Below are positions 36,081-45,506 of a stretch of 64,000 nucleotides of DNA, one piece after another (position 1 is the first letter of the stretch; every line of letters begins with the position of its first letter). Made by a program: the position numbers and the translations under genes. The notes under the pieces were generated by a model that had not been told where the DNA came from, did no database searches, and worked only from the letters and a program-made list of their open reading frames with translations. Source of the DNA: Devosia lacusdianchii (GTDB lineage: Bacteria; Pseudomonadota; Alphaproteobacteria; Rhizobiales; Devosiaceae); NCBI RefSeq assembly GCF_022429625.1, contig NZ_CP092483.1, positions 3,534,001-3,598,000 on the forward strand. Reading direction: 5' to 3'.

Positions 36081-36110
36081 TGATCCGGGGTTGGGAGGCA
36101 TACAGCACAA

Positions 36111-37085
36111 CTACACTCCGCCCCGGATCTCCGGCTTCACATCCTTCTCATACCACTCGCTCAGCCGCCCCATCAGCGCCGGAAACAGGCTCTTCTGCTC
36201 GCTCGCGGCGACATTATCAGCCATCTGCGCCGGCTTGCTGACGCCAGCAATGATCGTCGACACCTGCGGATGGTCCAGAATCCAGCGCAAAGCGAACTGG
36301 CTCATCGGCAGCGCCTCTGGCGCCAATCCGCGCAACTCGCCCACCAATTCCACGCCGCGCTCGAACGGAATTCCCGAAAACGTCTCGCCGACCGAAAACG
36401 CCTGTCCGTCGGCATTGTAATTGCGATGGTCAGACGCATCGAACCGCGTCGCCTTGTCGTATTTCCCGCTCAGCAACCCACTCGCCAGCGGCAGCCGCAC
36501 GATGATGCCAACATCCTTCTCCGCCGCCTGTGGCAATAGCTCCGCCGCCGCGTCCTGCCGGAATAGGTTGAAGATGATCTGCAGCGTCGCGCAGCCCGGC
36601 TGTTCGAGGCAGATCATGCCTTCCTCGATGGTCTCGACGCTGGCGCCCCAGTTCCTGACCAGCCCCTCGTCCCGCAGCTCGTCCATCCAGCCGAAGATCG
36701 CGCCGTCGCGCAGCACCTCGGTCGGCACGCAATGCAGCTGCGCCAGATTGAGGCTCGCAACGCCCAGCCGCTGCGCCGAACCCAGAAGGCTCGCTCGCAC
36801 CCCATCCTTGCTGAACTTATCGGGAAACAACGCCCCCGAGCGCCCCACCTTGGTCGCGACCTTGAGACCCGCCGGCTTGGCATGTGCGCCGATCCGGCTC
36901 TCGCTCAGCCCACCACCATAGACGTCCGCCGTATCCCAGAAACTGACCCCGGCATCGTTGGCGGCGTCGAGGATGGCCTTGGCTGTGTCGTCGCCCACGG
37001 GCCCGAAATCGCCGCCCAGCTGCCAGCACCCGAGACCGATCTCGGAAACCTCAAAGCCCGTCTTTCCCAAGCGCCGCGTTTTCAT
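36111..37085 (-). CDS. Aldo/keto reductase
   Basis: 324 residues with MKTRRLGKTGFEVSEIGLGCWQLGG at the start, DTADVYGGGLSESRIGAHA (catalytic Asp/Tyr), and the C-terminal NADPH site (MSQFALRWILDHPQVSTIIAGVSKPAQMADNV). A TIM-barrel oxidoreductase for sugars or aldehydes. Monocistronic, with the GntR regulator just upstream in the same direction but separated by 65 bases. Confidence 0.9.
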   Translation of the reverse strand: MKTRRLGKTGFEVSEIGLGCWQLGGDFGPVGDDTAKAILDAANDAGVSFWDTADVYGGGLSESRIGAHAKPAGLKVATKVGRSGALFPDKFSKDGVRASLLGSAQRLGVASLNLAQLHCVPTEVLRDGAIFGWMDELRDEGLVRNWGASVETIEEGMICLEQPGCATLQIIFNLFRQDAAAELLPQAAEKDVGIIVRLPLASGLLSGKYDKATRFDASDHRNYNADGQAFSVGETFSGIPFERGVELVGELRGLAPEALPMSQFALRWILDHPQVSTIIAGVSKPAQMADNVAASEQKSLFPALMGRLSEWYEKDVKPEIRGGV

Positions 37086-37150
37086 GCCGTTTCCTCCACG
37101 TTAGTGAGACGGGCATAGCCCCGATGCCGCCGCCCCCGCAAGGGCGCCGG

Positions 37151-37816
37151 TCATTCGAAATAATCGGGGAAATCGGCGATCGTCTGGCTCAGCAGCACCT
37201 CGGCCCGTGCCAGGTGGGCCCGCATCGCCGCCTCGGCGCCGTCCACGTCGCCCTTGCCCACAGCCGCCGCGATCAGCTTGTGCTCGCTGATGGCCCGCTG
37301 CGACGACGATACGCCCAGCGTCAGATACCGTACCCGGTCGAGCTGCATCTTGTGATCGTCGATCAGTTGCCAGGCATATTCGACGCCCGCCAACCGCGCC
37401 AGGGTACGGTGGAATAGCTCATCGAGCGTATGGAAACCGCGCGTATCATCCGCCGCCGAGGCGCGTTCCTGCTCGGCGATCAGCTCGGCCAGCACGTCAG
37501 CCACATCTGGGCCCGACTTGCCCGCCACGCGCCGGATGATCTCCACCTCGATGGACTCACGGATAAAGCGCGACTGGCGTACGCCCTCGGGCGAGATTTT
37601 CTTGACCACCGTGGCCCGCTTGGGCCGGATCAGCAGCAATCCCTGCTGCGCCAGGCGGATGAAAGCCTCGCGCACCGGCTGGCGCGACACGCCATAGCGG
37701 CCGGCAATATCGCTCTCGGAGATCACGTCGCCGGGCTTGAGCGCCATGGTGACGATCTCGTCGCGCAGCGCGCCGACCACGCGCAGCGCCATGGTCTCCT
37801 CGGTCACTTCGAGCAC
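37151..37816 (-). CDS. GntR family regulator, FCD (FadR) subfamily
   Basis: 221 residues. N-terminal winged helix (LRDEIVTMALKPGDVISESDIAGRYGVSRQPVREAFIRLAQQGLL) and an all-helical FCD domain (RESIEVEIIRRV ... FHTLDELFHRTLARLAG ... EHKLIAAAV with the metal-binding His). It probably senses a sugar acid or carboxylate. It lies between the oxidoreductase genes and could regulate either the aldo/keto reductase or the MocA-type enzyme. Confidence 0.9.
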   Translation of the reverse strand: MLEVTEETMALRVVGALRDEIVTMALKPGDVISESDIAGRYGVSRQPVREAFIRLAQQGLLLIRPKRATVVKKISPEGVRQSRFIRESIEVEIIRRVAGKSGPDVADVLAELIAEQERASAADDTRGFHTLDELFHRTLARLAGVEYAWQLIDDHKMQLDRVRYLTLGVSSSQRAISEHKLIAAAVGKGDVDGAEAAMRAHLARAEVLLSQTIADFPDYFE

Positions 37817-37914
37817 GCTGGCAGCATTCCTTCTGATTCCCCTTTCCGGACCATGGGCCGGTTATGCCGTCCCGCGCCTCCCCAGAATGCGGGCATTCCA
37901 CAGGATTCTGGGGC

Positions 37915-39216
37915 CTACAGCTCTATCCCCGCCGCCTGCAGCATCTCATCGACAGACACCCGCTCCCCATTCCGAGCAATCGACTGGTTCGCCGCGATCC
38001 CGGTCAGGATCGACCACGCGCCGGCCACCTGATCCGACGCCCGCCCATACTTGTCCGCCTCCATGCCCTCGGGGTCGAACAGATAGCCCAGCATGATCGG
38101 ATCCGCCCCGCCATGGCTGCCCTTGCCCTCCCACACCGTGAGTTGCTCCGGCAGCCCGCCCGCCAGATGCAGCTCGGTGGTCATGTTGTGGCGCTCTTCC
38201 TTGTCGCGCTCGCCGCCGGCAAACACGCCATGCACCTCGATATGCTTGTGCGTCAGCTCACCCTTTGTGCCATGGAACTTCACCTCCAGCCCTTCCCAGG
38301 GCGAATAGGCGACGAGCGTATAGTTCAGCGATGCCCCCGACGCATATTGCGCCTGCACCTGCATCGTATCCTCGATGGTGATGTCGTCGGCAAAAACGCA
38401 TTTGTCGCGCCAGTAGCCGTCATCATCCTCGGCATCGAGATAGAGCTCTTTCAGCGGCTCATCGGCTTCGAGATCCATGAAGAAATCGCAACGACTGGCC
38501 ACCGGGCAGGTGTGACAACGCTCGCCATGCCCTTCCAGCCCCAGCTTGATCGCCATTTCCGGCGTATAGAAGTCCCGCTTGCCGGTCGCCGAAACGCTCT
38601 TGGGCGTCGATGCCGCCCACCAGTTCAACAGGTCGAAATGGTGCGTGGATTTATGCACCAGCAGCCCACCGGACTTGTCCTTGTAGCGGTGCCAGCGCCG
38701 GAAATAGTCGGCGCCATGCACCCGGTCGAGATACCAGCGGAAATCGATCGCGGTGATCTCCCCGATCGTGCCGCTCATCAGGATGTCCTTGAGCTGCGTG
38801 CGGGCCGGCGAATAGCGATAGTTGAACGTGACCGTCACGGATTTGCCAGTTTCCCGCTGCGCATCGAGAATGCGCTTGAGCCTGGTCACATCGATGGTCA
38901 TCGGCTTCTCGGTCATCACGTTCCGCCCGGACCGCAACGACCGCACGATGTATTCGTCATGCAGATAATCCGGCACGGTCACAATGACTGTATCGGGATC
39001 CTGCTCGGCGATCATCCGGTCGAAATCTTCGGCCAGGTAGGTGGCGATACCATTGCCGGTGCGATCGGGCACCTTGTTGGCGCTGAGCGCCAACCGGCTC
39101 TGGTTGACGTCGCACAGGGCCACCAATTCGGCGCTTTCGGCATGGGTGATGGCCACCGCATCACGGAACATCTGGTGGCGCCCGCCGGTACCGACGATAG
39201 CGAATTTCTTGGACAT
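37915..39216 (-). CDS. Gfo/Idh/MocA family oxidoreductase with a four-cysteine cluster
   Basis: 433 residues. Rossmann start AIVGTGGRHQMF, MTEKPMTIDV (catalytic-domain EKP, 103-105) and GGLLVHKSTHHFDLLNWW for substrate. Unusual for the family: Cys234, Cys237, Cys243 and Cys273 (CHTCPVASRC ... DKC) form a CX2CX5CX29C set that could bind zinc or an iron-sulfur cluster. It likely oxidises or isomerises a sugar derivative with NAD(P). ATG 39216 is preferred over an extended start. Confidence 0.88.
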   Translation of the reverse strand: MSKKFAIVGTGGRHQMFRDAVAITHAESAELVALCDVNQSRLALSANKVPDRTGNGIATYLAEDFDRMIAEQDPDTVIVTVPDYLHDEYIVRSLRSGRNVMTEKPMTIDVTRLKRILDAQRETGKSVTVTFNYRYSPARTQLKDILMSGTIGEITAIDFRWYLDRVHGADYFRRWHRYKDKSGGLLVHKSTHHFDLLNWWAASTPKSVSATGKRDFYTPEMAIKLGLEGHGERCHTCPVASRCDFFMDLEADEPLKELYLDAEDDDGYWRDKCVFADDITIEDTMQVQAQYASGASLNYTLVAYSPWEGLEVKFHGTKGELTHKHIEVHGVFAGGERDKEERHNMTTELHLAGGLPEQLTVWEGKGSHGGADPIMLGYLFDPEGMEADKYGRASDQVAGAWSILTGIAANQSIARNGERVSVDEMLQAAGIEL

Positions 39217-39354
39217 ATTGTGCTGCTGGGTAGTAGGCCGAACCGGCCGGTTACATCTTCCATACAAGATTGATCATATGAGCCGGAGTGTCAATCGCCG
39301 GCTTTACCCCATGCAGCCGATATGACAGACCCGCTCCATTCGAGGGAGATAGCA

Positions 39355-40320
39355 ATGACCATAGCCATCATCGGCGGCACCGGATTTCTCGGTACGGCCG
39401 TAGCCCATCGCCTCATCGCGCGCGGCCATGACGTGCTGGCAATAGCCCGGGGCCGCGAACCGGTCGATCTACCCGCCGGCGCCCGCTTCGCCCAGGCCGA
39501 TCGCATGGACACGTCAGCCATCACGCAGCTTCTGCGCGAGCACAAGGCCGAAGCCGTCGTCGATATCTTTACCCTCAGCCTGCGCAACACGCAGCCGGTG
39601 CTCGATGCCGTCGCCCAGATCGGCTGCCGCTATGTGCTGGTCAGCTCCACCGACGTCTATTCCAACTATGAGGGTCTGCTCAAAAAGGGGTCGCCCGCCA
39701 TCCGCCCCGAGCCGGCCACCGAGGATTCCCCGTTGCGCAATCTGCGCTACCCCTATCGCGGCAATTCCCGCCGCCCCAAGGGCGTCGAGGACGATCTGTT
39801 CGAAGACTACGACAAGATTCCGATCGAAGACGCTGCCCGCGCCGATAGCCGCTTCCCCAGTACAATCCTCCGCCTGCCGATGATCTTCGGCCCGCTCGAC
39901 AAGCAGCACCGCTTCGCCTGGACCATCCACAACGCTGCCAACCGGCCCTTCGCCATCGACGAACGAGTGGCGGACTGGCTTAATTCCTACGGCTATATCG
40001 ACGACATGGCCGACGCCTTGGCTCTCGCCGCCACTCACCCCGCCGCCGCTGGCCGCACCTACAATGCCGCACAGCCGACCGACAAGACCGTCCGGCAATG
40101 GGCCGAAACCATCCTCCGAACCATGGGTCTCGACCCTGAAATCGTCATCCTGCCGCCCGATGCCAATGCCATCATGGCCGACCGCGCCAGCGCTTCCGAC
40201 CTGCGCTACCCCCTGACACTCGACAGCACCCGCATCCGCGCCGAACTCGGCTTCACCGAACTGCTAACCGAGCGCGAGGCCCTCGAACGCACCATCGTCT
40301 GGGAACTGTCGAAGAGCTGA
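39355..40320 (+). CDS. NAD-dependent epimerase/dehydratase family protein
   Basis: 321 residues, an extended SDR with TIAIIGGTGFLGTAVAHRL (NAD site), LVSSTDVYSNYEGL and a C-terminal substrate domain. The usual YxxxK proton donor is not obvious: the matching region reads YPYRGNSRRPKG, so catalysis may differ, as in the NmrA-like or cellulose-related subgroups. ATG 39355, with GAGGGAG upstream, is a better start than 39322. It is divergent from the MocA gene (138 bp), so the two may share a pathway. Confidence 0.82.
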   Translation: MTIAIIGGTGFLGTAVAHRLIARGHDVLAIARGREPVDLPAGARFAQADRMDTSAITQLLREHKAEAVVDIFTLSLRNTQPVLDAVAQIGCRYVLVSSTDVYSNYEGLLKKGSPAIRPEPATEDSPLRNLRYPYRGNSRRPKGVEDDLFEDYDKIPIEDAARADSRFPSTILRLPMIFGPLDKQHRFAWTIHNAANRPFAIDERVADWLNSYGYIDDMADALALAATHPAAAGRTYNAAQPTDKTVRQWAETILRTMGLDPEIVILPPDANAIMADRASASDLRYPLTLDSTRIRAELGFTELLTEREALERTIVWELSKS

Positions 40321-40349
40321 TAATACCGCGCAGATCTTTCAGTCGGACT

Positions 40350-40496
40350 CCCTCCCCCTTGTGGGGAGGGAAGCGAGATAGGACTTAGCGTCAGCTAGGT
40401 CCGTCCATCGAGCAGGGTGGGGGTATGGTTCCGCAAACTCAGCGCCCGGGACACCCCCACCCTTGATCCCTCCCCACAGGGGGGAGGGAGACGACT
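40350..40496. repeat. Intergenic CCCTCCCC/GGGGAGGG repeat pair
   Basis: Facing copies with CCCTCCCCCTTGTGGGGAGG and CACCCTTGATCCCTCCCC, ending in GGAGACGACT. The 287-base gap otherwise holds only the operator below. Confidence 0.8.
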
Positions 40497-40568
40497 GCGA
40501 GCACGGCGGGCACGGCTGCTCCCACCGCTGTCGCCAGACTGAATCCACATTGACAAAGTTCGGTCATA

Positions 40569-40587
40569 ATTTAGTCTGGCTAAAATT
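40569..40587. promoter_or_regulatory. Palindrome upstream of the XRE-cupin gene, candidate operator
   Basis: ATTTAG and CTAAAAT flank TCTGG, giving a perfect TTTAG/CTAAA inverted repeat 21 bases before the TTG start of the regulator. AT-rich TAG...CTA sites suit PuuR-like XRE-cupin repressors. Autoregulation of the operon is inferred. Confidence 0.5.
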
Positions 40588-40607
40588 CTTCACCCTGGTG
40601 CCAGGCA

Positions 40608-41216
40608 TTGCCGGATCTGACCATCGATCGCGAAACTGTGGCGCGGCCCATTGAGGCCTCGGTTGACCCGACATTGGGCCAGCGTCTGCGCAATCGCCGC
40701 AAGCAGATCGGCAAGACGCTCCAGCAGGTCGCGTCCGAGTCCGGCCTGACCGTCGGCTTCATTTCCCAGATCGAACGCGGCATTTCCACGCCCTCGCTCG
40801 CCTCGCTCTACAACGTCGCCACCGCCCTCGAGACCTCGGTCGATTACTTCGTCTCACGGGCGCCGCAGCGCACCCACAGCGCCGTCAGCCATTCCGGCCA
40901 GCGCCAGACCTATAAGGTCGGCGGCACGGCGCGCTTCTACGAATTCCTCGAGCGCGGCTTCCCCGAGGCCAAGCTCAATGCCTGCCTGTCCCACGTGCCC
41001 CCAGGTCATCGGTCCGAAATGATGCGCCACGAGGGCGAGGACTTCGTCTACCTGGTCAGCGGCAACATGCGCTACGAGGTTGACGGGCAGACCTACCTTC
41101 TCAGTGCCGGCGACACGCTGCACTTCGATTCCCGCAAACCTCACCGTGGTGACAATATCGGCGAGGAAACCGCCGTCGAGCTATGGGTCGGCACCATGCA
41201 GCTCTTCCCCGAATGA
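40608..41216 (+). CDS. XRE family transcriptional regulator with a cupin domain
   Basis: 202 residues. Helix-turn-helix at about 24-78 (LGQRLRNRRKQIGKTLQQVASESGLTVGFISQIERGISTPSLASLYNVA), cupin_2 at about 115-195 (PPGHRSEMMRHEGEDFVYLVSGNMRYEVDG...LHFDSRKPHRG) with a metal-ligand-like H-x-E...H pattern. This class usually senses a small nitrogenous ligand. TTG start at 40608. Its stop overlaps the GAF gene (ATGA) and it heads the operon of an importer. Confidence 0.85.
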   Translation: MPDLTIDRETVARPIEASVDPTLGQRLRNRRKQIGKTLQQVASESGLTVGFISQIERGISTPSLASLYNVATALETSVDYFVSRAPQRTHSAVSHSGQRQTYKVGGTARFYEFLERGFPEAKLNACLSHVPPGHRSEMMRHEGEDFVYLVSGNMRYEVDGQTYLLSAGDTLHFDSRKPHRGDNIGEETAVELWVGTMQLFPE

Positions 41217-41707
41217 CCGTTGTCGATCACCCCACCGCCGCAAGATTGAGCCAGGCGCTGGCCGCCGGCCCGCAACAGCTCATCGCCGTGCTGTCAGATC
41301 TCTTCACCGCCTTGCCCGGCATCCGCACCGCGACGTTCATCGCCACGGCGCCCGACAAGAGCGTCACGCATCGGATCGGCACCTCGAACCCGGTGGACTT
41401 TCCGGTGGGCAATGTCGACCCGGTCGACGACGGCCCCTGGAACCGCCGCATCCTGGGCGACAAGCTGCCCGTGATCGGCAACACCGTCGCCGAGATGGCC
41501 GCCTTTATTCCGGAAACCGACGGGCTGGTCGCCATGGGCTATGGCGCCTGCTCGTGCTTTCCCATCGTCATATCAGGCGAGACGCGCGGCGTCGTGGCGC
41601 TGCTGGGCAATACCGGCACCTTCACGCCGTCCACGCTCGACCGGATTGCCAGCCTTTTGCCCATCGCCGCCCTGATCTTCACTTTCCAGGGGATCAGTGA
41701 CCGATGA
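41213..41707 (+). CDS. GAF domain-containing protein
   Basis: 164 residues, a single GAF-like fold with AYGACSCFPIVISGETRGVVALLGNTGTFTPSTLDRIASL. Tandem Cys (CSCF) lies near the ligand pocket. It is coupled by 4-base overlap to the regulator upstream, and its stop touches the region of the transporter start. The function is not known; it may sense the transported ligand for the regulator or act in its metabolism. Confidence 0.72.
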   Translation: MTVVDHPTAARLSQALAAGPQQLIAVLSDLFTALPGIRTATFIATAPDKSVTHRIGTSNPVDFPVGNVDPVDDGPWNRRILGDKLPVIGNTVAEMAAFIPETDGLVAMGYGACSCFPIVISGETRGVVALLGNTGTFTPSTLDRIASLLPIAALIFTFQGISDR

Positions 41708-41745
41708 TGTCAAAAAACCTCAAAAACTTAACCAGGGAGACTGCC

Positions 41746-43356
41746 ATGCGCCTGTTCAAGACGCTCGCAGCCGTTGCATTGGGAGCGGTCATGACCGCGA
41801 CCGGCGCCATGGCCGCGACGCCTGCCAATACGCTCGTCATCGCCGACGCGATCGACGACATCATCACCCTCGATCCGGGTGAAGTCAGTGAAGTTGGCGG
41901 CGTGCTCGCCAGCCAGCAGATCTATCAGCCGCTGGTCAGCTTCGACCCGGCCGACGCCACCAAGATTTACGGCGTCCTCGCCGAAAGCTGGACCGTGTCG
42001 GAAGACGGCAAGACTTTCACCTTCAAGATGAACCCGGCCGCCAAGTTCGCCTCCGGCAATCCGGTGACCGCCCACGACGCCGAATATTCGCTGCGCCGCG
42101 TCATTCTGATCAATAGCCGTATCTCGTTCATCCTGACCCAGTTCGGCCTCACCGCCGAAAACGTCGAGGAAAACATCAAGGCGACCGACGACTCCACCCT
42201 CGTCATCCAGGTCGACCAGAAATACGCCCCCAGCTTCGTGCTCTACGTGCTTTCGTCCTTTACCGGCGGCATCGTCGACTCCGTGCTGGTCAAGCAGCAT
42301 GAAGGCCTCACGGCCGAAGGCACCAATGACTATGGCAATGCCTGGCTCAAGAGCGAGAATTCCGCCGGTTCGGGCCCCTATGTCCTGACCAAGTGGGATC
42401 CAAAGGTCTCGATCCTGCTCTCGCGCAACGAGAACTACTGGGGCACCGCTCCCGGCGTCGAGCGCATCTTCCTCCAGCATATGCCTGAAAGCGCCACCCA
42501 GCGCCTGGCGCTGGAAAAGGGCGACATCGACATCGCCAACAAGCTTGGCCCCGATGATATCGGCGCGGTCTCGGCCAATCCCGATGTGTCGATCATGGAA
42601 GGCAATTCCTCGACCATCTATTATTTCGGCCTGAACGTCCGCAACGAAGCCCTCTCCAACCCCAAGGTTGTCGAGGCCATGAAGTACCTGGTCGATTACC
42701 AGGGCATTGCCGACTCCATCGGCCGCGGTACCGTCAAGGTGCACCAGACCATGATCCCCGACGGGTTCCTGGGCGGCAATATCGACTACAACCCCTATTC
42801 GCTCGACGTCGAGAAGGCCAAAGCCCTCATCGCCGAGGCCGGCGTTGCCCTGCCGATCAAGCTCGAAACCGTCGTCTGGAACGTCCCGCCCTATACCGAA
42901 TATGCCCAGGCCGTTCAGGCGACCATGGCGCTGGCCGGTATCGAGCTCGACCTCCAGGTCGTTGACGGCGGCCAGTGGCTCGACCGCTACCGCAGCCACG
43001 ACCTCGACATCTGGTTCGGTCTCTGGGGTCCGGACTATCCAGATCCCCATTCCAACGCCAAGGCTTTCACGGTCAACGATCCCGTTGATCCGGAAGGCAG
43101 CAAGGGCAATCTCGCCGACCGCTTCGGCTGGAATTCCGGCCCGCTGTCCGACCAGGTTCTTGCCGCGGTGCAGGAGCAGGATGTCGAAGCCCGCAAGGCC
43201 CAGTATGACGCCATCCAGCGCGCCCATACCGACAGCTCGCCCTTCGTCTACATGTTCCAGGACAGCCGCAAGGTTGCCATGCGTTCCAACGTCAAGGGTG
43301 TCGTCCTCGGCATCACCTTCTCGGATGACCGCTACGGCGCCGTGACCAAGGAATAG
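41746..43356 (+). CDS. Dpp/Opp-type ABC transporter substrate-binding protein
   Basis: 536 residues. Signal peptide (LFKTLAAVALGAVMTATGAMA, cut after residue about 22) and SBP_bac_5 domain: TPANTLVIADAIDDIITLDPGEVSEVGG, ILAESWTVSEDGKTFTFKM, FVYMFQDSRKVAMRSNVKGVV. ATG 41746 has an AGGGAGA site and starts the signal peptide, so it is preferred over 41704. It is the binding component of the second importer, controlled by the XRE-cupin gene. Confidence 0.93.
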   Translation: MRLFKTLAAVALGAVMTATGAMAATPANTLVIADAIDDIITLDPGEVSEVGGVLASQQIYQPLVSFDPADATKIYGVLAESWTVSEDGKTFTFKMNPAAKFASGNPVTAHDAEYSLRRVILINSRISFILTQFGLTAENVEENIKATDDSTLVIQVDQKYAPSFVLYVLSSFTGGIVDSVLVKQHEGLTAEGTNDYGNAWLKSENSAGSGPYVLTKWDPKVSILLSRNENYWGTAPGVERIFLQHMPESATQRLALEKGDIDIANKLGPDDIGAVSANPDVSIMEGNSSTIYYFGLNVRNEALSNPKVVEAMKYLVDYQGIADSIGRGTVKVHQTMIPDGFLGGNIDYNPYSLDVEKAKALIAEAGVALPIKLETVVWNVPPYTEYAQAVQATMALAGIELDLQVVDGGQWLDRYRSHDLDIWFGLWGPDYPDPHSNAKAFTVNDPVDPEGSKGNLADRFGWNSGPLSDQVLAAVQEQDVEARKAQYDAIQRAHTDSSPFVYMFQDSRKVAMRSNVKGVVLGITFSDDRYGAVTKE

Positions 43357-43372
43357 TCCACCCCTATGTCTA

Positions 43373-43495
43373 AGTCGTCTCCCTCCCCCTTGCGGGGAGG
43401 GATCAAGGGTGGGGGACGGTTGGCCACGATGCAGATCGTGGCTCTCAACACCCCCTCCTAGCCTCCCCCGTCGAGGGGGAGGTACCGTCCGGTGA
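43373..43495. repeat. Intergenic repeat after the substrate-binding gene
   Basis: AGTCGTCTCCCTCCCCCTTG with the AGGGATCAAGGGTGGGGG core, then a TAGCCTCCCCCGTCGAGGGGGAGGTA element. It sits between the binding-protein gene and the permease within one operon and may act as a partial terminator or mRNA stabiliser. Confidence 0.8.
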
Positions 43496-43528
43496 AGCGA
43501 CCTGATCGAGCCACCGCCAGAAATATCA

Positions 43529-44593
43529 ATGCACCGTCCCAACGCAGCTAGGCCATACCGCTTGAACTCACCTGCCCGACCACTGCGCCTCATCACCGGC
43601 CTCGCCTCCTGGCTGCTCACCGTGGCCATCACGCTACTGGGCCTGGCAGCGCTGACCTTCTTCATTGGCCGCGTGCTGCCCATCGATCCGGTGCTTAAGA
43701 TCGTCGGCGAAAAGGCCCCGCAGGAAGTCTATGACCGCGTCTTCCTCGAGCTTGGACTCGATAAGCCCGTCTGGGTGCAGTTCTGGGACTACATCACCAA
43801 GCTTCTGCGCGGCGACTTCGGCACGTCCTTTGCCACGTCGCGCCCGGTCCTCACCGACCTCATGAATTTCTTCCCGGCCACGCTTGAGCTCTCCACCATC
43901 GGATTGTTGCTCGGCGTGCTCCTCGGCGTCCCCATGGGTGTGGCCTCGGCCTATTGGCACGAAAAATGGCCCGATCACCTGATCCGCATTGTCGGCCTCA
44001 TCGGCTATTCCGTGCCGGTCTTCTGGCTCGGCCTCGTCGGACTCTTCCTCTTTTACTACAAGCTCGGCTGGGTCGCCGGCCCCGGCCAGCTCGACGTCTT
44101 CTATGTCGGCATAGTCGACCGCGTCACCGGCTCGATCCTCATCGACTCCGCGATAGCGGGCGAGTGGGAAATCTTCTTCAACGCCATCAGCCACATGATC
44201 CTGCCGGCTCTGCTGCTCGGCTATTACAGCCTTGCCTATATCTCGCGCATGACCCGCTCGGTCATGCTCGATCAGCTCAGCCGCGAATACGTCCTCGCGG
44301 CACGGCTCAAAGGAGCCAGCGAATTCCGAGTCGTCACCGGCCACGCTTTGCGCAACGCCGCCATCCCGCTCGTCACCGTCATTGCCCTCTCCTATGGCGG
44401 CCTGCTCGAAGGCTCGGTGCTGATCGAGACCATCTTCTCCTGGCCCGGCATCGGGAACTACCTCTATAGCTCGCTCTTCGCCGCCGACATGAACGCCGTC
44501 CTCGGCGGCACCCTGCTGGTCGGCGCCGTCTTCGTCTTCCTCAACATGCTGTCGGATGTGCTCTACCGCACCCTCGACCCGCGCGCGCGCTAG
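43529..44593 (+). CDS. Dpp/Opp-type ABC transporter permease (DppB-like)
   Basis: 354 residues, six spans. ITGLASWLLTVAITLLGLAALTFFIGRVLPIDPVLKIVG is the family start; an extracytoplasmic loop, then EYVLAARLKGASEFRVVTGHALRNAAIPLVTV is the EAA loop. Longer than usual by about 20 N-terminal residues. Confidence 0.93.
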   Translation: MHRPNAARPYRLNSPARPLRLITGLASWLLTVAITLLGLAALTFFIGRVLPIDPVLKIVGEKAPQEVYDRVFLELGLDKPVWVQFWDYITKLLRGDFGTSFATSRPVLTDLMNFFPATLELSTIGLLLGVLLGVPMGVASAYWHEKWPDHLIRIVGLIGYSVPVFWLGLVGLFLFYYKLGWVAGPGQLDVFYVGIVDRVTGSILIDSAIAGEWEIFFNAISHMILPALLLGYYSLAYISRMTRSVMLDQLSREYVLAARLKGASEFRVVTGHALRNAAIPLVTVIALSYGGLLEGSVLIETIFSWPGIGNYLYSSLFAADMNAVLGGTLLVGAVFVFLNMLSDVLYRTLDPRAR

Positions 44594-44603
44594 GATTTCT
44601 CCC

Positions 44604-45506
44604 ATGACCCTCGCGACCGACCCCATCGCCAATCCCCGCCGCGCCCTGCGCGCCGCGCGCATTGCCGAGTTCAAGAGCTTCGCCCGCCGCTTTGCCCGCA
44701 ATCCGCTGGGCATGGTGGGCCTGTTCATCGTCATCGCCCTGCTGCTCTGCGCCGCCTTCGCGCCACTGCTGGCGACCCACGATCCCTACCTGCCCGCTCT
44801 GGGCGATCGCCTCGCCGCCCCCAGCTCCACCTATTGGTTCGGCGCCGACGAACTCGGCCGCGACATCTATTCCCGCCTGATCTACGGCTCGCGCCTGACC
44901 CTGCTGATCGTTGGTCTCGTCATCGTCACCTCCGCCCCGGTCGGCCTCGCCATCGGCGCCATAGCGGGCAATTACGGCGGCTGGATCGATCGTATCTTCA
45001 TGCGCGTCACCGACGTGTTCCTCGCCATCCCGAAGCTCCTGCTGGCGCTGGCCTTCGTCGCCGCCCTCGGACCCGGCATCGTCAACGCCGCCCTGGCCAT
45101 CACCCTGACGGCCTGGCCACCCTATGCCCGCCTCGCTCGGGCCGAGGCGCTGGTGGTGCGCAATTCGGACTACGTCAACGCCATCCGCCTGGCCGGCGCG
45201 TCCGACTTCCACATCATCGTCTTCCACATCATGCCCATGTGCATATCCTCGGTCATCGTCCGCATGACCTTCGACATGGCCGGCATCATTCTCACCGCCG
45301 CCGGTCTCGGCTTCATCGGTCTCGGCGCCCAGCCGCCTCTGCCTGAATGGGGCGCGATGATTTCCACCGGCCGCAAGTTCATCTTCGACCAGTGGTGGGT
45401 GGCGACCGTGCCCGGCTTCGCCATCTTCATCGTCAGCCTCGGCTTCAACCTGCTTGGTGATGCCCTGCGCGACCTGCTCGACCCCCATTTGAGGCAGCGC
45501 CGATGA
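44604..45506 (+). CDS. Dpp/Opp-type ABC transporter permease (DppC-like)
   Basis: 300 residues. OppC_N segment (NPLGMVGLFIVIALLLCAAFAPLLATHDPY), GADELGRDIYSRLIYGSRL, and the EAA loop (NAIRLAGASDFHIIVFHIMP). ATG 44604 with AGGA upstream is preferred. Its stop overlaps the next ATPase start by 4 bases. Confidence 0.93.
   Translation: MTLATDPIANPRRALRAARIAEFKSFARRFARNPLGMVGLFIVIALLLCAAFAPLLATHDPYLPALGDRLAAPSSTYWFGADELGRDIYSRLIYGSRLTLLIVGLVIVTSAPVGLAIGAIAGNYGGWIDRIFMRVTDVFLAIPKLLLALAFVAALGPGIVNAALAITLTAWPPYARLARAEALVVRNSDYVNAIRLAGASDFHIIVFHIMPMCISSVIVRMTFDMAGIILTAAGLGFIGLGAQPPLPEWGAMISTGRKFIFDQWWVATVPGFAIFIVSLGFNLLGDALRDLLDPHLRQRR

Noticed and set aside
35988..36110. Short ORFs in the repeat-rich intergenic spacers
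   Set aside because: They consist of translated repeats without ribosome sites and are not conserved in style.
40338..40548. 69-codon minus-strand frame in the spacer before the XRE gene
   Set aside because: It is the translated family A repeat pair; similar frames appear in all copies.
41728..43683. 651-codon open frame antisense to the second binding-protein gene
   Set aside because: The plus-strand gene has a signal peptide and an SBP domain.
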